Shown here piece by piece: positions 55,633 to 64,000 of a DNA stretch of 64,000 nt; position 1 is the first letter of the stretch; the number at the start of each line of letters is the position of its first letter. Both the position numbers and the translations under genes were made by a program. The notes beneath the pieces were generated by a model. That model did not search any database. It was not told the origin of the DNA and saw only the letters and a program-made list of their open reading frames with translations. Location of the stretch: positions 4,030,001-4,094,000 of the forward strand of contig NZ_CP010536.1 of the NCBI RefSeq assembly GCF_000832305.1. The letters are read 5' to 3'. The stretch comes from Cupriavidus basilensis (GTDB taxonomy: Bacteria > Pseudomonadota > Gammaproteobacteria > Burkholderiales > Burkholderiaceae).

Positions 55633-55948
55633 TAAGGCCTGACGGCGACGCGTATCGAGCCGGGTAAGCGAACCTGGCGTTGCGCTACGAGCGCCCGGAA
55701 AGGACATCCTGCCAAGTCGCCGGGCATGGGAGAGCGCCCAGGGAGCGCGGCACTACTGGCCGGAAGGTGGTGGCAACGGCGAAGCCGAACACCCCGGGCC
55801 TCGCCATGCGCGGGGATGCGGGGAAATGCACGAGAGGTTCATGCGCACCGCTTATGTGACATCGAGGCAGTGCACCGTGACTAACCAGCGCCGGGCTTCA
55901 TCCGAGATCCCTCATTGCACGCCATCCTCGATACGGCGCGCACAAAAC

Positions 55949-55982
55949 AAAATGCCGACATCCTTGCGGATGTCGGCATTTT
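55949..55982 (-). terminator. Intrinsic terminator of the porin gene
   Basis: A perfect 15-bp stem (55949-55963 with 55968-55982), loop of 4 bases, followed on the minus strand by TTTTGTTTTGT; about 40 bases after the porin stop. Confidence 0.9.
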
Positions 55983-56023
55983 GCATTCAAGCCAATCTAA
56001 AGCGGGCTTGCGCCCGCATTAAA

Positions 56024-57124
56024 TTAGAACTTGTGGCGGATACCAACGGTAGCGCCGAACTGGTTCGCGCCTTGCTGCACGTTGGTCGTGCTGGAGGTGT
56101 TGAAACCGTCCACGCCCAGCGACGAGCCGTTCTTGTTCTTCACGTACGACAGCGAGGTGTACAGATCGGTACGCTTCGACAGAGCGTAGTCAGCCGTAGC
56201 GACGAATTGCCACGGATCTGCGCTCGTTTGACGGAAGTCTTGATAGTACACAGCGCCGGTCAGCGAGAACGCCGGGGTCAGCTGGTAACCCAGGCCAGCC
56301 CAGTACACGCTCGAAGCCGAGTTCGTCAATGCCGTCGACACGCCAGCGGCGTTCAGGGCCGATGCGCCAACCAGGCTTGCGCCGTTGAAGGCGTGAGCGT
56401 AACGGTAGCCAGCGTACACCTTGGCCGGGCCGAATGCGTACGTACCAGCAACGCTGGCGCGGCGGATCAGAGCCGCGTTTGCGGCGTCAGCACCAGTGTT
56501 GTTCGTCTGGTCATAGAAAGCACCAACCGAGAACGGGCCTGCTGCGTAGCTTGCGCTCACGCTGTATTCGCGGCCACTGCGGAACTGACCAGCAACTTCT
56601 TGGCCGTTGTTGGTGAAGCTGTACAGACCAGCGACGGTCAGGCCGCCGAACGTGCCGACGTACTTGACGGCGTTGTCAGCACGCTGAGCGAATTCAGCTG
56701 CGGTCGAGGTGATCGAGTAGCGAGTCGAAATCGCCATCGGATCGTAGGCCAGGCCGAAGTCATACATCAGGGTCTGTTGACGACCCAGGGTGACCGTGCC
56801 CCATTGGTTCTGCAGGCCAACGTATGCATTACGATTGAACAGGCGGCTGGAGTCAGCTTGACCGCCGGTGTCGGTGTTGAAGCCGCTTTCCAGGACGAAA
56901 ATGCCCTTCAGGCCGCCACCCAGATCTTCCACGCCACGCAGGCCCCAACGCGAACCCGATTGGTTGCCCGACGTCATGCGGTACAGGTTGTCACCGGCTG
57001 CGTTAGCCTTGTTGTTGTACGAAATACCAGCGTCAACCACGCCGTACAGGGTCACGCTCGATTGGGCATACGCACCACCAGCGGCCAGGGCAGCTACAGC
57101 GGCTGCAAACAGTTTCATCTTCAT
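56024..57124 (-). CDS. Outer-membrane trimeric porin (Gram-negative porin family)
   Basis: 366 residues. Signal peptide (KLFAAAVAALAAGGAYA), then the beta-barrel starting QSSVTLYGVVDAGISY and ending with the outer-membrane C-terminal Phe (GATVGIRHKF). WGLRGVEDLGGGLKGIFVLESGF and GTVTLGRQQTLMYD are hallmarks of beta-proteobacterial general porins. Sixteen strands are expected. Upstream 247 bases contain its promoter; the transcript ends at the 15-bp hairpin. Confidence 0.95.
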   Translation of the reverse strand: MKMKLFAAAVAALAAGGAYAQSSVTLYGVVDAGISYNNKANAAGDNLYRMTSGNQSGSRWGLRGVEDLGGGLKGIFVLESGFNTDTGGQADSSRLFNRNAYVGLQNQWGTVTLGRQQTLMYDFGLAYDPMAISTRYSITSTAAEFAQRADNAVKYVGTFGGLTVAGLYSFTNNGQEVAGQFRSGREYSVSASYAAGPFSVGAFYDQTNNTGADAANAALIRRASVAGTYAFGPAKVYAGYRYAHAFNGASLVGASALNAAGVSTALTNSASSVYWAGLGYQLTPAFSLTGAVYYQDFRQTSADPWQFVATADYALSKRTDLYTSLSYVKNKNGSSLGVDGFNTSSTTNVQQGANQFGATVGIRHKF

Positions 57125-57371
57125 ATCGACACTTTCCTTGTCAACTGATTGGGAAATCTTGGCTTGCCCAAGTGCTTGGGCGACGCATTTACCTTCACGT
57201 CTGCTGCGTATTATGGGTCAGCGCCCCCGGCCGCTAGAAGGCTTTTTCATCGTTAACCATGGTTACGGACACATTTTGTTGTGATGTCGCAACAGCATAG
57301 ACGACGTTTTTCACCATTTTGGTGCAAAAGTTACGGTGCCAAGCCTTGTTCTCGCCATTCGGGCCCGGCGG

Positions 57372-58169
57372 TCAATCCGCCTGAGCTTCACTGGCTGCAG
57401 CGTCCGCAGCAACGGGCTTTGTGGTGAATCGCGCCATGATCAGCCCCAGCTCATAGAGCGCAATCAAAGGCACCGCCAGCAACAACTGGGACAGCACATC
57501 GGGTGGCGTCACCACGGCGGCGATCACGAAGGCGCCGACGATCACATAGGGGCGAATCTGCTTGAGCTTCTCCAGCTCGACCACGCCGAAACGCACTAGC
57601 ACGATCACGACCACCGGCACCTCGAAAGTAATGCCGAAAGCCAGGAACATGGTCATGGCGAAGCTGAGGTATTTGTCGATGTCGGTCGACATCTCGGCAC
57701 CCAGCGGCGCGTTGTAGTGCGCCATGAAATGGAACACCGTGGGAAACACGAGGAAATAGGCAAACGCCACACCGCAGATAAACAGGATGTAGCTGCTGCT
57801 CACCAGCGGCACGATCAATCGCTTCTCATGCTGGTACAAGCCGGGCGCGACGAACTGCCATATCTGGTAGAGCACCCAGGGCAGCGCTATCAGGAAGGCT
57901 ACCAGCAGCGTCACCTTCATCGGCACGAAGAAGGAGCCGGTGACGTCGGTGACGATCATCCTGCCGCCCTTGGGCAGCGACTCCATCAACGGCCTGGCAA
58001 ACAGGTTGTAAATGTTCGGTGCCCAGTAGACCAGGCTGACGAACACCAGGATCACGCCCGACGCAGCCTTGACGATACGCGAGCGCAACTCCACCAGGTG
58101 AGAGATGAAGGTTTCCTGCGGACCATCGTCTTGCGGGTCTTGGGGATCTTGGGAACGAGAGTCGCTCAT
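57372..58169 (-). CDS. tatC: TatC, Sec-independent protein translocase subunit
   Basis: 265 residues with six membrane helices. The conserved N-terminal ETFISHLVELRSRIVKA, the cytoplasmic/periplasmic loop FFVPMKV, the AF-rich TM3-4 region with YFLVFP and the F-GITFEVPVVV segment identify TatC, the receptor for twin-arginine signal peptides. It follows tatB by 130 bases and completes the tatABC set. The exported deacetylase of this window carries a matching Tat signal. Confidence 0.96.
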   Translation of the reverse strand: MSDSRSQDPQDPQDDGPQETFISHLVELRSRIVKAASGVILVFVSLVYWAPNIYNLFARPLMESLPKGGRMIVTDVTGSFFVPMKVTLLVAFLIALPWVLYQIWQFVAPGLYQHEKRLIVPLVSSSYILFICGVAFAYFLVFPTVFHFMAHYNAPLGAEMSTDIDKYLSFAMTMFLAFGITFEVPVVVIVLVRFGVVELEKLKQIRPYVIVGAFVIAAVVTPPDVLSQLLLAVPLIALYELGLIMARFTTKPVAADAAASEAQAD

Positions 58170-58299
58170 GGCGTGGACCGCTCAGCCGAGGTGGCTGGCA
58201 TCGAGGAATCAGTGGCGATACAACGGCACGGCGCGCAAGTCGGAACGCACGACAGCGGTGGCCGGCCGGATACCGGCGTGTGGACAAGCCCCTTCATGC

Positions 58300-58809
58300 T
58301 CACTCGAAGAAAGAGCGAGCGGGACCGGTGGCGGGACGGTGGCGCTTGACGCGCGCGGCGCCGGATTGCGCCCACACGCGTACATTGTGCTGGCGCTTGT
58401 ACCACAGGGGTTGCGCGCCCTGCTTGACGCGCCAGCTCTTGCGGCCGTTGTGAGGCTTGTGCGCCGTGTCCCAGGAAGGCACATAGCCGCCGGCCGGGCT
58501 TGCACCTGCCTGCGTGCTGGAATCGGTGCCGGTCAGCGCATCGCTCAGGGCCTGGCCGTGCTCGTGCACTTCCTTGTGGATGGTGCGCTCGACATCGCGC
58601 GCGGCGTCCTCGAACTCCGTGCGCATCTTGCGCAGTTCGTCGAGTTCGACCTCGCGGCTGACTTCTGCCTTCACATCATTGATATAGCGCTGCGCGCGGC
58701 CGACCAGTGCGCCGACCGTGCGCGCCACCTTCGGCAGCCGCTCTGGACCGATCACCACCAGCGCCACCGCGCCGATCAGTGCAAGCTTGGAAATGCCGAG
58801 ATCGATCAT
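58300..58809 (-). CDS. tatB: TatB, Sec-independent protein translocase subunit
   Basis: 169 residues from the ATG at 58809. MIDLGISKLALIGAVALVVIGPERLPKVARTVG is the family N-terminus (transmembrane helix, then the E-R-L-P hinge), followed by a long amphipathic helix (GRAQRYINDVKAEVSREVELDELRK...). The C-terminal 60 residues are basic and probably disordered. TatB binds TatC and the substrate signal peptide. The upstream in-frame extension is out of family. Confidence 0.93.
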   Translation of the reverse strand: MIDLGISKLALIGAVALVVIGPERLPKVARTVGALVGRAQRYINDVKAEVSREVELDELRKMRTEFEDAARDVERTIHKEVHEHGQALSDALTGTDSSTQAGASPAGGYVPSWDTAHKPHNGRKSWRVKQGAQPLWYKRQHNVRVWAQSGAARVKRHRPATGPARSFFE

Positions 58810-58960
58810 GCGAGGTTCGAAAGGATGAGGCCGTAACAACGGCCGCCCCGGCCAGCGCGCAGATCGCCACGCAGGCAAGCGTGGCAAAGCGAGCATGGCC
58901 GGCAAGGCATTGCTGCCAGGAGGAAGGACATCGGGCGTGCTGACAAGGGTGGGATCGCGC

Positions 58961-59197
58961 TTACTGCTGGCGCGACTTTTCCTTGGCTTCGACGTCGATG
59001 GTGGTGGTGTCGCGCAGTTCCTTGGCGGGCGCGTCCGGCGCGTCAGCGGGGTTCCCGTTGGCATCCTTCATGCCGTCCTTGAAGCCCTTCACGGCGCCAC
59101 CGAGGTCTTGGCCGATATTGCGCAGCTTCTTGGTGCCAAAGACCAGCATGACGATCACCAGCACGATGAGCCAGTGCCAAATGCTAAACGAACCCAT
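58961..59197 (-). CDS. tatA: TatA, Sec-independent protein translocase subunit
   Basis: 78 residues from the ATG at 59197: short transmembrane helix ([27 protein letters not shown]), F-G-T-K-K-L hinge and amphipathic helix ([14 protein letters not shown]), then an acidic tail. TatA oligomers form the passage for folded proteins. A longer in-frame reading to 59440 has no family resemblance. First of tatABC in this window. Confidence 0.94.
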   Translation of the reverse strand: MGSFSIWHWLIVLVIVMLVFGTKKLRNIGQDLGGAVKGFKDGMKDANGNPADAPDAPAKELRDTTTIDVEAKEKSRQQ

Positions 59198-59360
59198 TTT
59201 CTGCTCCTGATGAAGCCTGGGGCGGCGCCTTGCCACCCCGGCTTGTTGTTCCGTCACTGAAGGCCATGCCGGGCGACGGTTGCCGGCACGGCATCTGACC
59301 GAAGGCCACGCGGCCCGCGGTCCTGCATGGGCTGGCTGCCAGGCTGGCTTGAAGCCAGTT

Positions 59361-59717
59361 TTAAGGCAGCGGCACCTTCCACTGGCCGCGCGGGCCACCA
59401 AGCACGTGCAGATGGAGGTGGTACACCTCCTGTCCGCCATCCGGGCCGGTATTGATCACCGTCCGGAAACCATTGCCACAGCCTGCCGCGCGCGCCAACT
59501 CCGGCACTTTCAACATCATTTTAGCAAGCACCGCGCCTTCGCCGGGTCCGCAATCGGCCAGCGAATCGACATGCACCTTGGGAATGAGCAGGAAGTGTAC
59601 CGGGGCTTTCGGGTGGATATCATGGAAAGCCAGCATTTCGTCGTCTTCATACACCTTGCGCGACGGCAGCTGGCCGGCCACGATCCGGCAGAAGAGGCAA
59701 TTGTGCGGTGAATTCAT
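59361..59717 (-). CDS. HIT family nucleotide-binding protein (HinT-like)
   Basis: 118 residues with the histidine triad HLHLHVLGG at the C-terminus, [11 protein letters not shown] at the N-terminus and [19 protein letters not shown] in the middle. HinT-type enzymes hydrolyse nucleoside phosphoramidates. It lies between the DUF4870 gene and tatA on the same strand, as in other Burkholderiaceae, and is probably in the his-tat transcript. Confidence 0.94.
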   Translation of the reverse strand: MNSPHNCLFCRIVAGQLPSRKVYEDDEMLAFHDIHPKAPVHFLLIPKVHVDSLADCGPGEGAVLAKMMLKVPELARAAGCGNGFRTVINTGPDGGQEVYHLHLHVLGGPRGQWKVPLP

Positions 59718-59788
59718 GAAAATTTCATTGCGCGCAGCAAATCAGGCTGCGATTTCGCCGTGAACCCGTCGGGTTCCCGTCAGAAGCA

Positions 59789-60163
59789 TCAGAAACGCTG
59801 ATCCGGGTACATCGGCTTGCCATCGTTCAGGTAGAGCCAGCCCTTGACGATACGATACAACATCCACAGGGACAGCACGCCCCATGCCGCAAAGGCCAGC
59901 GGTATCAGGAACACCGTGGCAAACAACGCGCCGCCCAGAATGGCCCACGCCACCGACCACCAGAAGGACCGGATCTGCCAGGCAAAGTGAGAAGCATAGA
60001 GGGTGCCCCGCGTGTCGTCGCGCTTGACGTACCCCACCACGATGGCGATGAGCGCGGTGATGCCGCCGGTCAGCCAAAAAATGGCGTACAGAGCATAAAG
60101 AATGTGCGTCAGCTTGCGCAGGCTGGCGAGCCGGTCGTTGTCAGCGGTGATCACATCCCCCAT
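59789..60163 (-). CDS. DUF4870-like small membrane protein
   Basis: 124 residues with three or four hydrophobic helices (ILYALYAIFWLTGGITALIAIVVGYV, FWWSVAWAILGGALFATVFLIPLAFAAWGVLSLWMLYRIVKGWL) and a conserved short RGT-YASHFAWQIRSF loop. The family has no proven function. Encoded on the same strand between hisE and the HIT gene, with about 60 bases on each side. Confidence 0.85.
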   Translation of the reverse strand: MGDVITADNDRLASLRKLTHILYALYAIFWLTGGITALIAIVVGYVKRDDTRGTLYASHFAWQIRSFWWSVAWAILGGALFATVFLIPLAFAAWGVLSLWMLYRIVKGWLYLNDGKPMYPDQRF

Positions 60164-60221
60164 CGTCGTTGCTCCTCAAAGCGGCTCGTAGCTGCGGGTA
60201 CCGACTGGCCGGCGCGGTAAT

Positions 60222-60602
60222 TCAACCGCCGTCAGCCTTGCGCTGGGCTTTTTCCTCGAGGCCGGACAGGCCTTCGCGGCGCGCCAGTTCGTTGACCACG
60301 TCGGCCGGCTTCAGGCCGAAACGGGCGAGCAGCACCATGCTGTGGAACCAGAGATCGGCCACCTCGTACACCACCTTGCCGACCGCTTCCGGACCCAGGC
60401 CCGCCGCGCGAGCATCCTTGGCGGCCATCACGGTCTCGGTGGCTTCCTCGCCGATCTTCTTCAGGATGGCATCGTCACCCTTGTGGAACAGGCGTGCCAC
60501 GTAAGACTTATCCGGGTCGCCGCCGTTCTCCGGCTTGCGCGACTCCAGCACGGCGGCCAGGCGGGCCAGCACGTCCGTGCTGCTCAAGTGTTGTTCGCTC
60601 AT
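60222..60602 (-). CDS. hisE: Phosphoribosyl-ATP pyrophosphatase
   Basis: 126 residues. Family markers are [30 protein letters not shown] and [21 protein letters not shown], including the Glu residues that bind magnesium. HisE removes pyrophosphate from phosphoribosyl-ATP in the second step of histidine synthesis. Its start overlaps the hisI stop by four bases. Confidence 0.96.
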   Translation of the reverse strand: MSEQHLSSTDVLARLAAVLESRKPENGGDPDKSYVARLFHKGDDAILKKIGEEATETVMAAKDARAAGLGPEAVGKVVYEVADLWFHSMVLLARFGLKPADVVNELARREGLSGLEEKAQRKADGG

Positions 60603-61006
60603 GGCTTGGCCGCGTAGATGGTGGACGGATCCTTGAGCACGGGCTCGACGGTCTGCCAGTCGCCGCTCTCGGCGTCACCCTCGAACTTCTGGAAGAAGCA
60701 GGAGTGGCGCCCGGTGTGGCAGGCGATGCCGTCGTTCTGGGTGACCTTGAGCAGGACCACGTCTTCGTCGCAATCCAGGCGCATCTCGTGCACCTTCTGC
60801 ACGTGGCCGGATTCCTCGCCCTTATGCCACAGGCGCTTGCGCGAGCGCGACCAGAACACGGCCTCGCCGATCTCCGCGGTGCGCTGCAGCGCTTCGCGGT
60901 TCATGAACGCGAACATCAGCACGTCGTTCGAGCCGACTTCCTGGACGATCACAGGCACCAGGCCGTTGTCGTCCCACTTAACCTTGTTGAGCCACTTCTT
61001 TGCCAT
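60599..61006 (-). CDS. hisI: Phosphoribosyl-AMP cyclohydrolase
   Basis: 135 residues with zinc and substrate residues in [30 protein letters not shown] and [10 protein letters not shown]. HisI opens the purine ring of phosphoribosyl-AMP, the third step of histidine synthesis. It starts 15 bases after hisF and overlaps hisE, so the three are co-translated. Confidence 0.96.
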   Translation of the reverse strand: MAKKWLNKVKWDDNGLVPVIVQEVGSNDVLMFAFMNREALQRTAEIGEAVFWSRSRKRLWHKGEESGHVQKVHEMRLDCDEDVVLLKVTQNDGIACHTGRHSCFFQKFEGDAESGDWQTVEPVLKDPSTIYAAKP

Positions 61007-61021
61007 GTCGGTTCGCCGTGT

Positions 61022-61792
<771 letters not shown>

Positions 61793-61870
61793 GAGATTCC
61801 TTGCCCGCCACGGCGCTGCGCACATGCGCGGCGCCGGTGGCTGCAATTGTCGCGCGCGAGGCGCGTTGTC

Positions 61871-62617
61871 TTACTGCTCGGCGCCGAGCTTGTCGGCAAG
61901 CGCCTGGGCTTCGGCGAAATTGAGGTCGCCCGAATAGATCGCGCGGCCGCAGATGACGCCTTCGACGCCATCCTTTTGCACGCTGCACAGGCGTTCGATA
62001 TCGGCCAGGTTGGACAGCCCGCCGCTGGCGATCACCGGAATCGTCGCCGACTGCGCCAGCTTGACGGTGGCATCGATATTGATGCCCTGCAGCATGCCGT
62101 CGCGGCCGATGTCGGTGTAGATGATGGCCTCTACGCCGTAGTCCTCGTACTTGCGCGCGAGGTCCGCGACTTCGTGGCCGGTCAGCTTGCTCCAGCCGTC
62201 GGTGGCAACCTTGCCTTCGCGGGCATCCAGGCCGACGATGATATGGCCGCCGAACGCCGTGCAGGCATCCTTGAGGAACCCGGGATTCTTGACCGCGGCC
62301 GTGCCGATGATCACGTACGACAGGCCACCGTCGAGCCAGCGCTCGATGGTGTTCAGGTCGCGGATGCCGCCGCCGAGCTGGATCGGGATCTCATCGCCCA
62401 CCTCGGCGATGATGGCCTTGATGGCAGCTTCATTGCGGGGCTTGCCCACGAACGCACCATTGAGGTCGACCAGGTGCAGGCGCCGTGCGCCCTGCTCCAC
62501 CCAGTGACGTGCCATGGCGGCGGGATCTTCGGAAAAGACGGTGGCCTGGTCCATGTCGCCTTGTTTAAGGCGTACACATTGACCGTCCTTCAGGTCGATG
62601 GCCGGAATGAGCAACAT
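61871..62617 (-). CDS. hisA: ProFAR isomerase
   Basis: 248 residues, TIM barrel with [21 protein letters not shown] (catalytic Asp), [24 protein letters not shown] and [11 protein letters not shown]. HisA converts ProFAR to PRFAR, the step before the HisF/HisH synthase. Starts 89 bases after hisH. Confidence 0.97.
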   Translation of the reverse strand: MLLIPAIDLKDGQCVRLKQGDMDQATVFSEDPAAMARHWVEQGARRLHLVDLNGAFVGKPRNEAAIKAIIAEVGDEIPIQLGGGIRDLNTIERWLDGGLSYVIIGTAAVKNPGFLKDACTAFGGHIIVGLDAREGKVATDGWSKLTGHEVADLARKYEDYGVEAIIYTDIGRDGMLQGINIDATVKLAQSATIPVIASGGLSNLADIERLCSVQKDGVEGVICGRAIYSGDLNFAEAQALADKLGAEQ

Positions 62618-62706
62618 AAGTGTGACGAGCGTGATTGAGTGAAAGAGAAAATTGAGCTAGCCACCGTGGCCGGCCAACTCGGTCCCGAAAAAGCCGCTAT
62701 CGAGGT

Positions 62707-63360
62707 TCAGGGATTCCAATGCACGAAGTTCCGGTACAGCCGCAAGCCCATGGCGGCACTCTTTTCCGGGTGGAACTGCGTGGCAAAAATATTATCGCGC
62801 GCTACCGCGCTCGTAAATAAGACACCGTAGTCGGTTTCGCCGGCGATATGCGCCGGATCCTGCGCATGCACGTAGTAACTATGCACGAAATAGAACCAGC
62901 TTTCATCGGGGATGCCAGCCCACAGCGGATGGGAGCGCACTTGCCGCACCCGGTTCCAGCCCATCTGCGGCACCTTGTAGCGTGAGCCGTCCGGCTGGGT
63001 CATGCCTTCCAGCTCGAAGCGGATCACCTCGCCGGGCAACAGCCCCAGGCAAGGCGTGCTGCCGTCCTGCGTCCTGCTTTCCTTGCTGAAGTCGAACAGC
63101 ATCTGTTCGCCAACGCACACACCCAGCATCGGCTTGCTGGCGGCGGCCTCGATCACCGCCTGCTGCAAGCCGGACGCGCCCAGCGCGCCCATGCAGTCGG
63201 GCATCGCCCCTTGGCCGGGCAGCACCACGCGGTCCGCCGCGCGGATCGCCTCGGGCTGGTCCACCACCTGCACGTCCGCCTCGGGCGCCGCCGCACGCAG
63301 GGCCTGCGCCACCGAGCGCAGGTTGCCCATGCCGTAATCCACAATTGCTATGGTAGTCAT
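62707..63360 (-). CDS. hisH: Imidazole glycerol phosphate synthase, glutaminase subunit
   Basis: 217 residues of the class I amidotransferase family: catalytic Cys in [11 protein letters not shown], and the His-x-Glu pair in [10 protein letters not shown]. HisH releases ammonia from glutamine for HisF. Its start overlaps the marC stop by four bases, so the gene is translated from the same message as marC. Confidence 0.96.
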   Translation of the reverse strand: MTTIAIVDYGMGNLRSVAQALRAAAPEADVQVVDQPEAIRAADRVVLPGQGAMPDCMGALGASGLQQAVIEAAASKPMLGVCVGEQMLFDFSKESRTQDGSTPCLGLLPGEVIRFELEGMTQPDGSRYKVPQMGWNRVRQVRSHPLWAGIPDESWFYFVHSYYVHAQDPAHIAGETDYGVLFTSAVARDNIFATQFHPEKSAAMGLRLYRNFVHWNP

Positions 63361-63980
63361 GATTTCAAAACAGGCAACAATGTCTTAAGCCCGTCCACAA
63401 TGAATTCCACGGCCAGCGCCGACAGGATCAGCCCCATCAGGCGCGTGCCGATATTGATGCCAGTGCGGCCGATCACGCGCGCGATCGGGTCCGCGGCGCG
63501 GAATACTATATATACCACCGCGCCAAGCGCGATCCCAATTCCAACCAGAATCAGCAACTGGTACCAGTGCTGGGTCTTGCCGGCATAGACGATTACCGTG
63601 CTGATCGAGCCAGGCCCGGTCAGTAAAGGCAGCGCCAGCGGCACCACCGCGATGCTGGCCTTGGCTTCCGCCTCGTCCTCTTCCTCGGGCGTCGCCTTGG
63701 TGCGGCTGGTCTGGGCGTTCAGCATGTTCATCGCCATCATGATCATGATGAGGCCACCGCCCACCTGGAGCGAGGCCACCGAGATATTGAAGAACTCAAT
63801 GATCTGCTGGCCCAGCAAGGCGGAAATGCCCACTACCGTCGCCACCGAGATCGACGCGATCTTGATGGTATGCCGCTTTTCTTCCTCGGTCTGCTGGGTA
63901 GTCAGGCTGATGAAGAAAGGGATGGCCCCGATCGGGTTGATCAGCGCCAGCAGCGAGATGAACGACTTAAGCGTATCCAT
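63357..63980 (-). CDS. MarC family integral membrane protein
   Basis: 207 residues with six predicted membrane helices. Family markers are the N-terminal [22 protein letters not shown] and [20 protein letters not shown]. MarC proteins are not multidrug resistance proteins despite the name; their function is unknown. It lies between upstream his genes (outside the window) and hisH, a common beta-proteobacterial layout. Complete in the window. Confidence 0.92.
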   Translation of the reverse strand: MDTLKSFISLLALINPIGAIPFFISLTTQQTEEEKRHTIKIASISVATVVGISALLGQQIIEFFNISVASLQVGGGLIMIMMAMNMLNAQTSRTKATPEEEDEAEAKASIAVVPLALPLLTGPGSISTVIVYAGKTQHWYQLLILVGIGIALGAVVYIVFRAADPIARVIGRTGINIGTRLMGLILSALAVEFIVDGLKTLLPVLKS

Positions 63981-64000
63981 CGGGTTGGGCTAATGTCGCG

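Larger units (their letters stand above)
55532..56023. other. Convergent intergenic region of about 490 bp with two terminators
   Basis: Between the convergent DegS-like and porin genes. Besides the two hairpin terminators it shows no gene, repeat array or RNA that I can support. Confidence 0.5.

Overview
The window is high-GC beta-proteobacterial DNA, most likely Cupriavidus or a close Burkholderiaceae relative. The evidence is the conserved chromosomal runs marC-hisH-hisA-hisF-hisI-hisE-...-HIT-tatA-tatB-tatC and petA-petB-petC-sspA-sspB, a Bug-type (TctC) solute-binding protein, and a Gram-negative porin of the beta-proteobacterial type. Species cannot be fixed from the sequence alone.

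Layout. (1) 1-5990: chromosomal flank with a YgjP-like metallopeptidase, a Bug protein/CHMI-like isomerase pair divergent from a LysR regulator, a Tat-exported polysaccharide deacetylase, a SnoaL-like secreted protein and a GH114 lipoprotein. (2) 5992-48542: a genomic island of about 42.5 kb inserted in the 3' part of a tRNA-Thr(TGT) gene. A 48-bp direct repeat (5992-6039 and 48495-48542) bounds it, a tyrosine integrase sits just inside the left end, and eight GGTTACA motifs (four per end) look like integrase arm sites. The island restores a complete tRNA at its right end and supplies a new hairpin downstream of it; the original tRNA terminator is stranded at 5955-5981. (3) 48495-64000: tRNA-Thr, sspB, sspA, the cytochrome bc1 operon, mscL, a Nif3-like gene, a DegS-like protease, a porin, the tat genes, a HIT gene, the end of the histidine operon and marC.

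Inside the island, from left to right: a seven-gene minus-strand restriction operon (hsdM-hsdS-hsdR-YgjP-like peptidase-mcrB-mcrC-HrgA/COG2958-like) with several overlapping stop/start codons; an XRE/ImmA regulator with an uncharacterised partner behind a palindromic operator; a plus-strand plasmid/phage-like module (zinc-ribbon/glycine-zipper protein, DUF932, YqaJ nuclease, two conserved unknowns, tandem paralogues) closed by an XRE regulator; a secreted-protein cargo (poly-Gly lipoprotein, two small 4-Cys proteins); an HTH/coiled-coil protein; a Gabija-like pair (OLD/TOPRIM ATPase plus UvrD-type helicase); a reverse transcriptase-nitrilase fusion translationally coupled to a GHKL ATPase with a C-terminal PD-(D/E)XK-like site; an inovirus Gp2/YagK-like protein with an HUH motif; an AT-richer stretch with structured non-coding DNA and a ribbon-helix-helix-like protein; and a SLATT-like membrane protein coupled to a small Pro-rich protein. 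No conjugation machinery (relaxase, coupling protein or type IV secretion) was recognised, so the element looks like a non-self-transmissible integrative element or satellite.

The strongest candidate for an undescribed system is the coupled GHKL-nuclease/RT-nitrilase pair at 37928-43014. Function assignments rest on motifs read by eye; no database search was possible.
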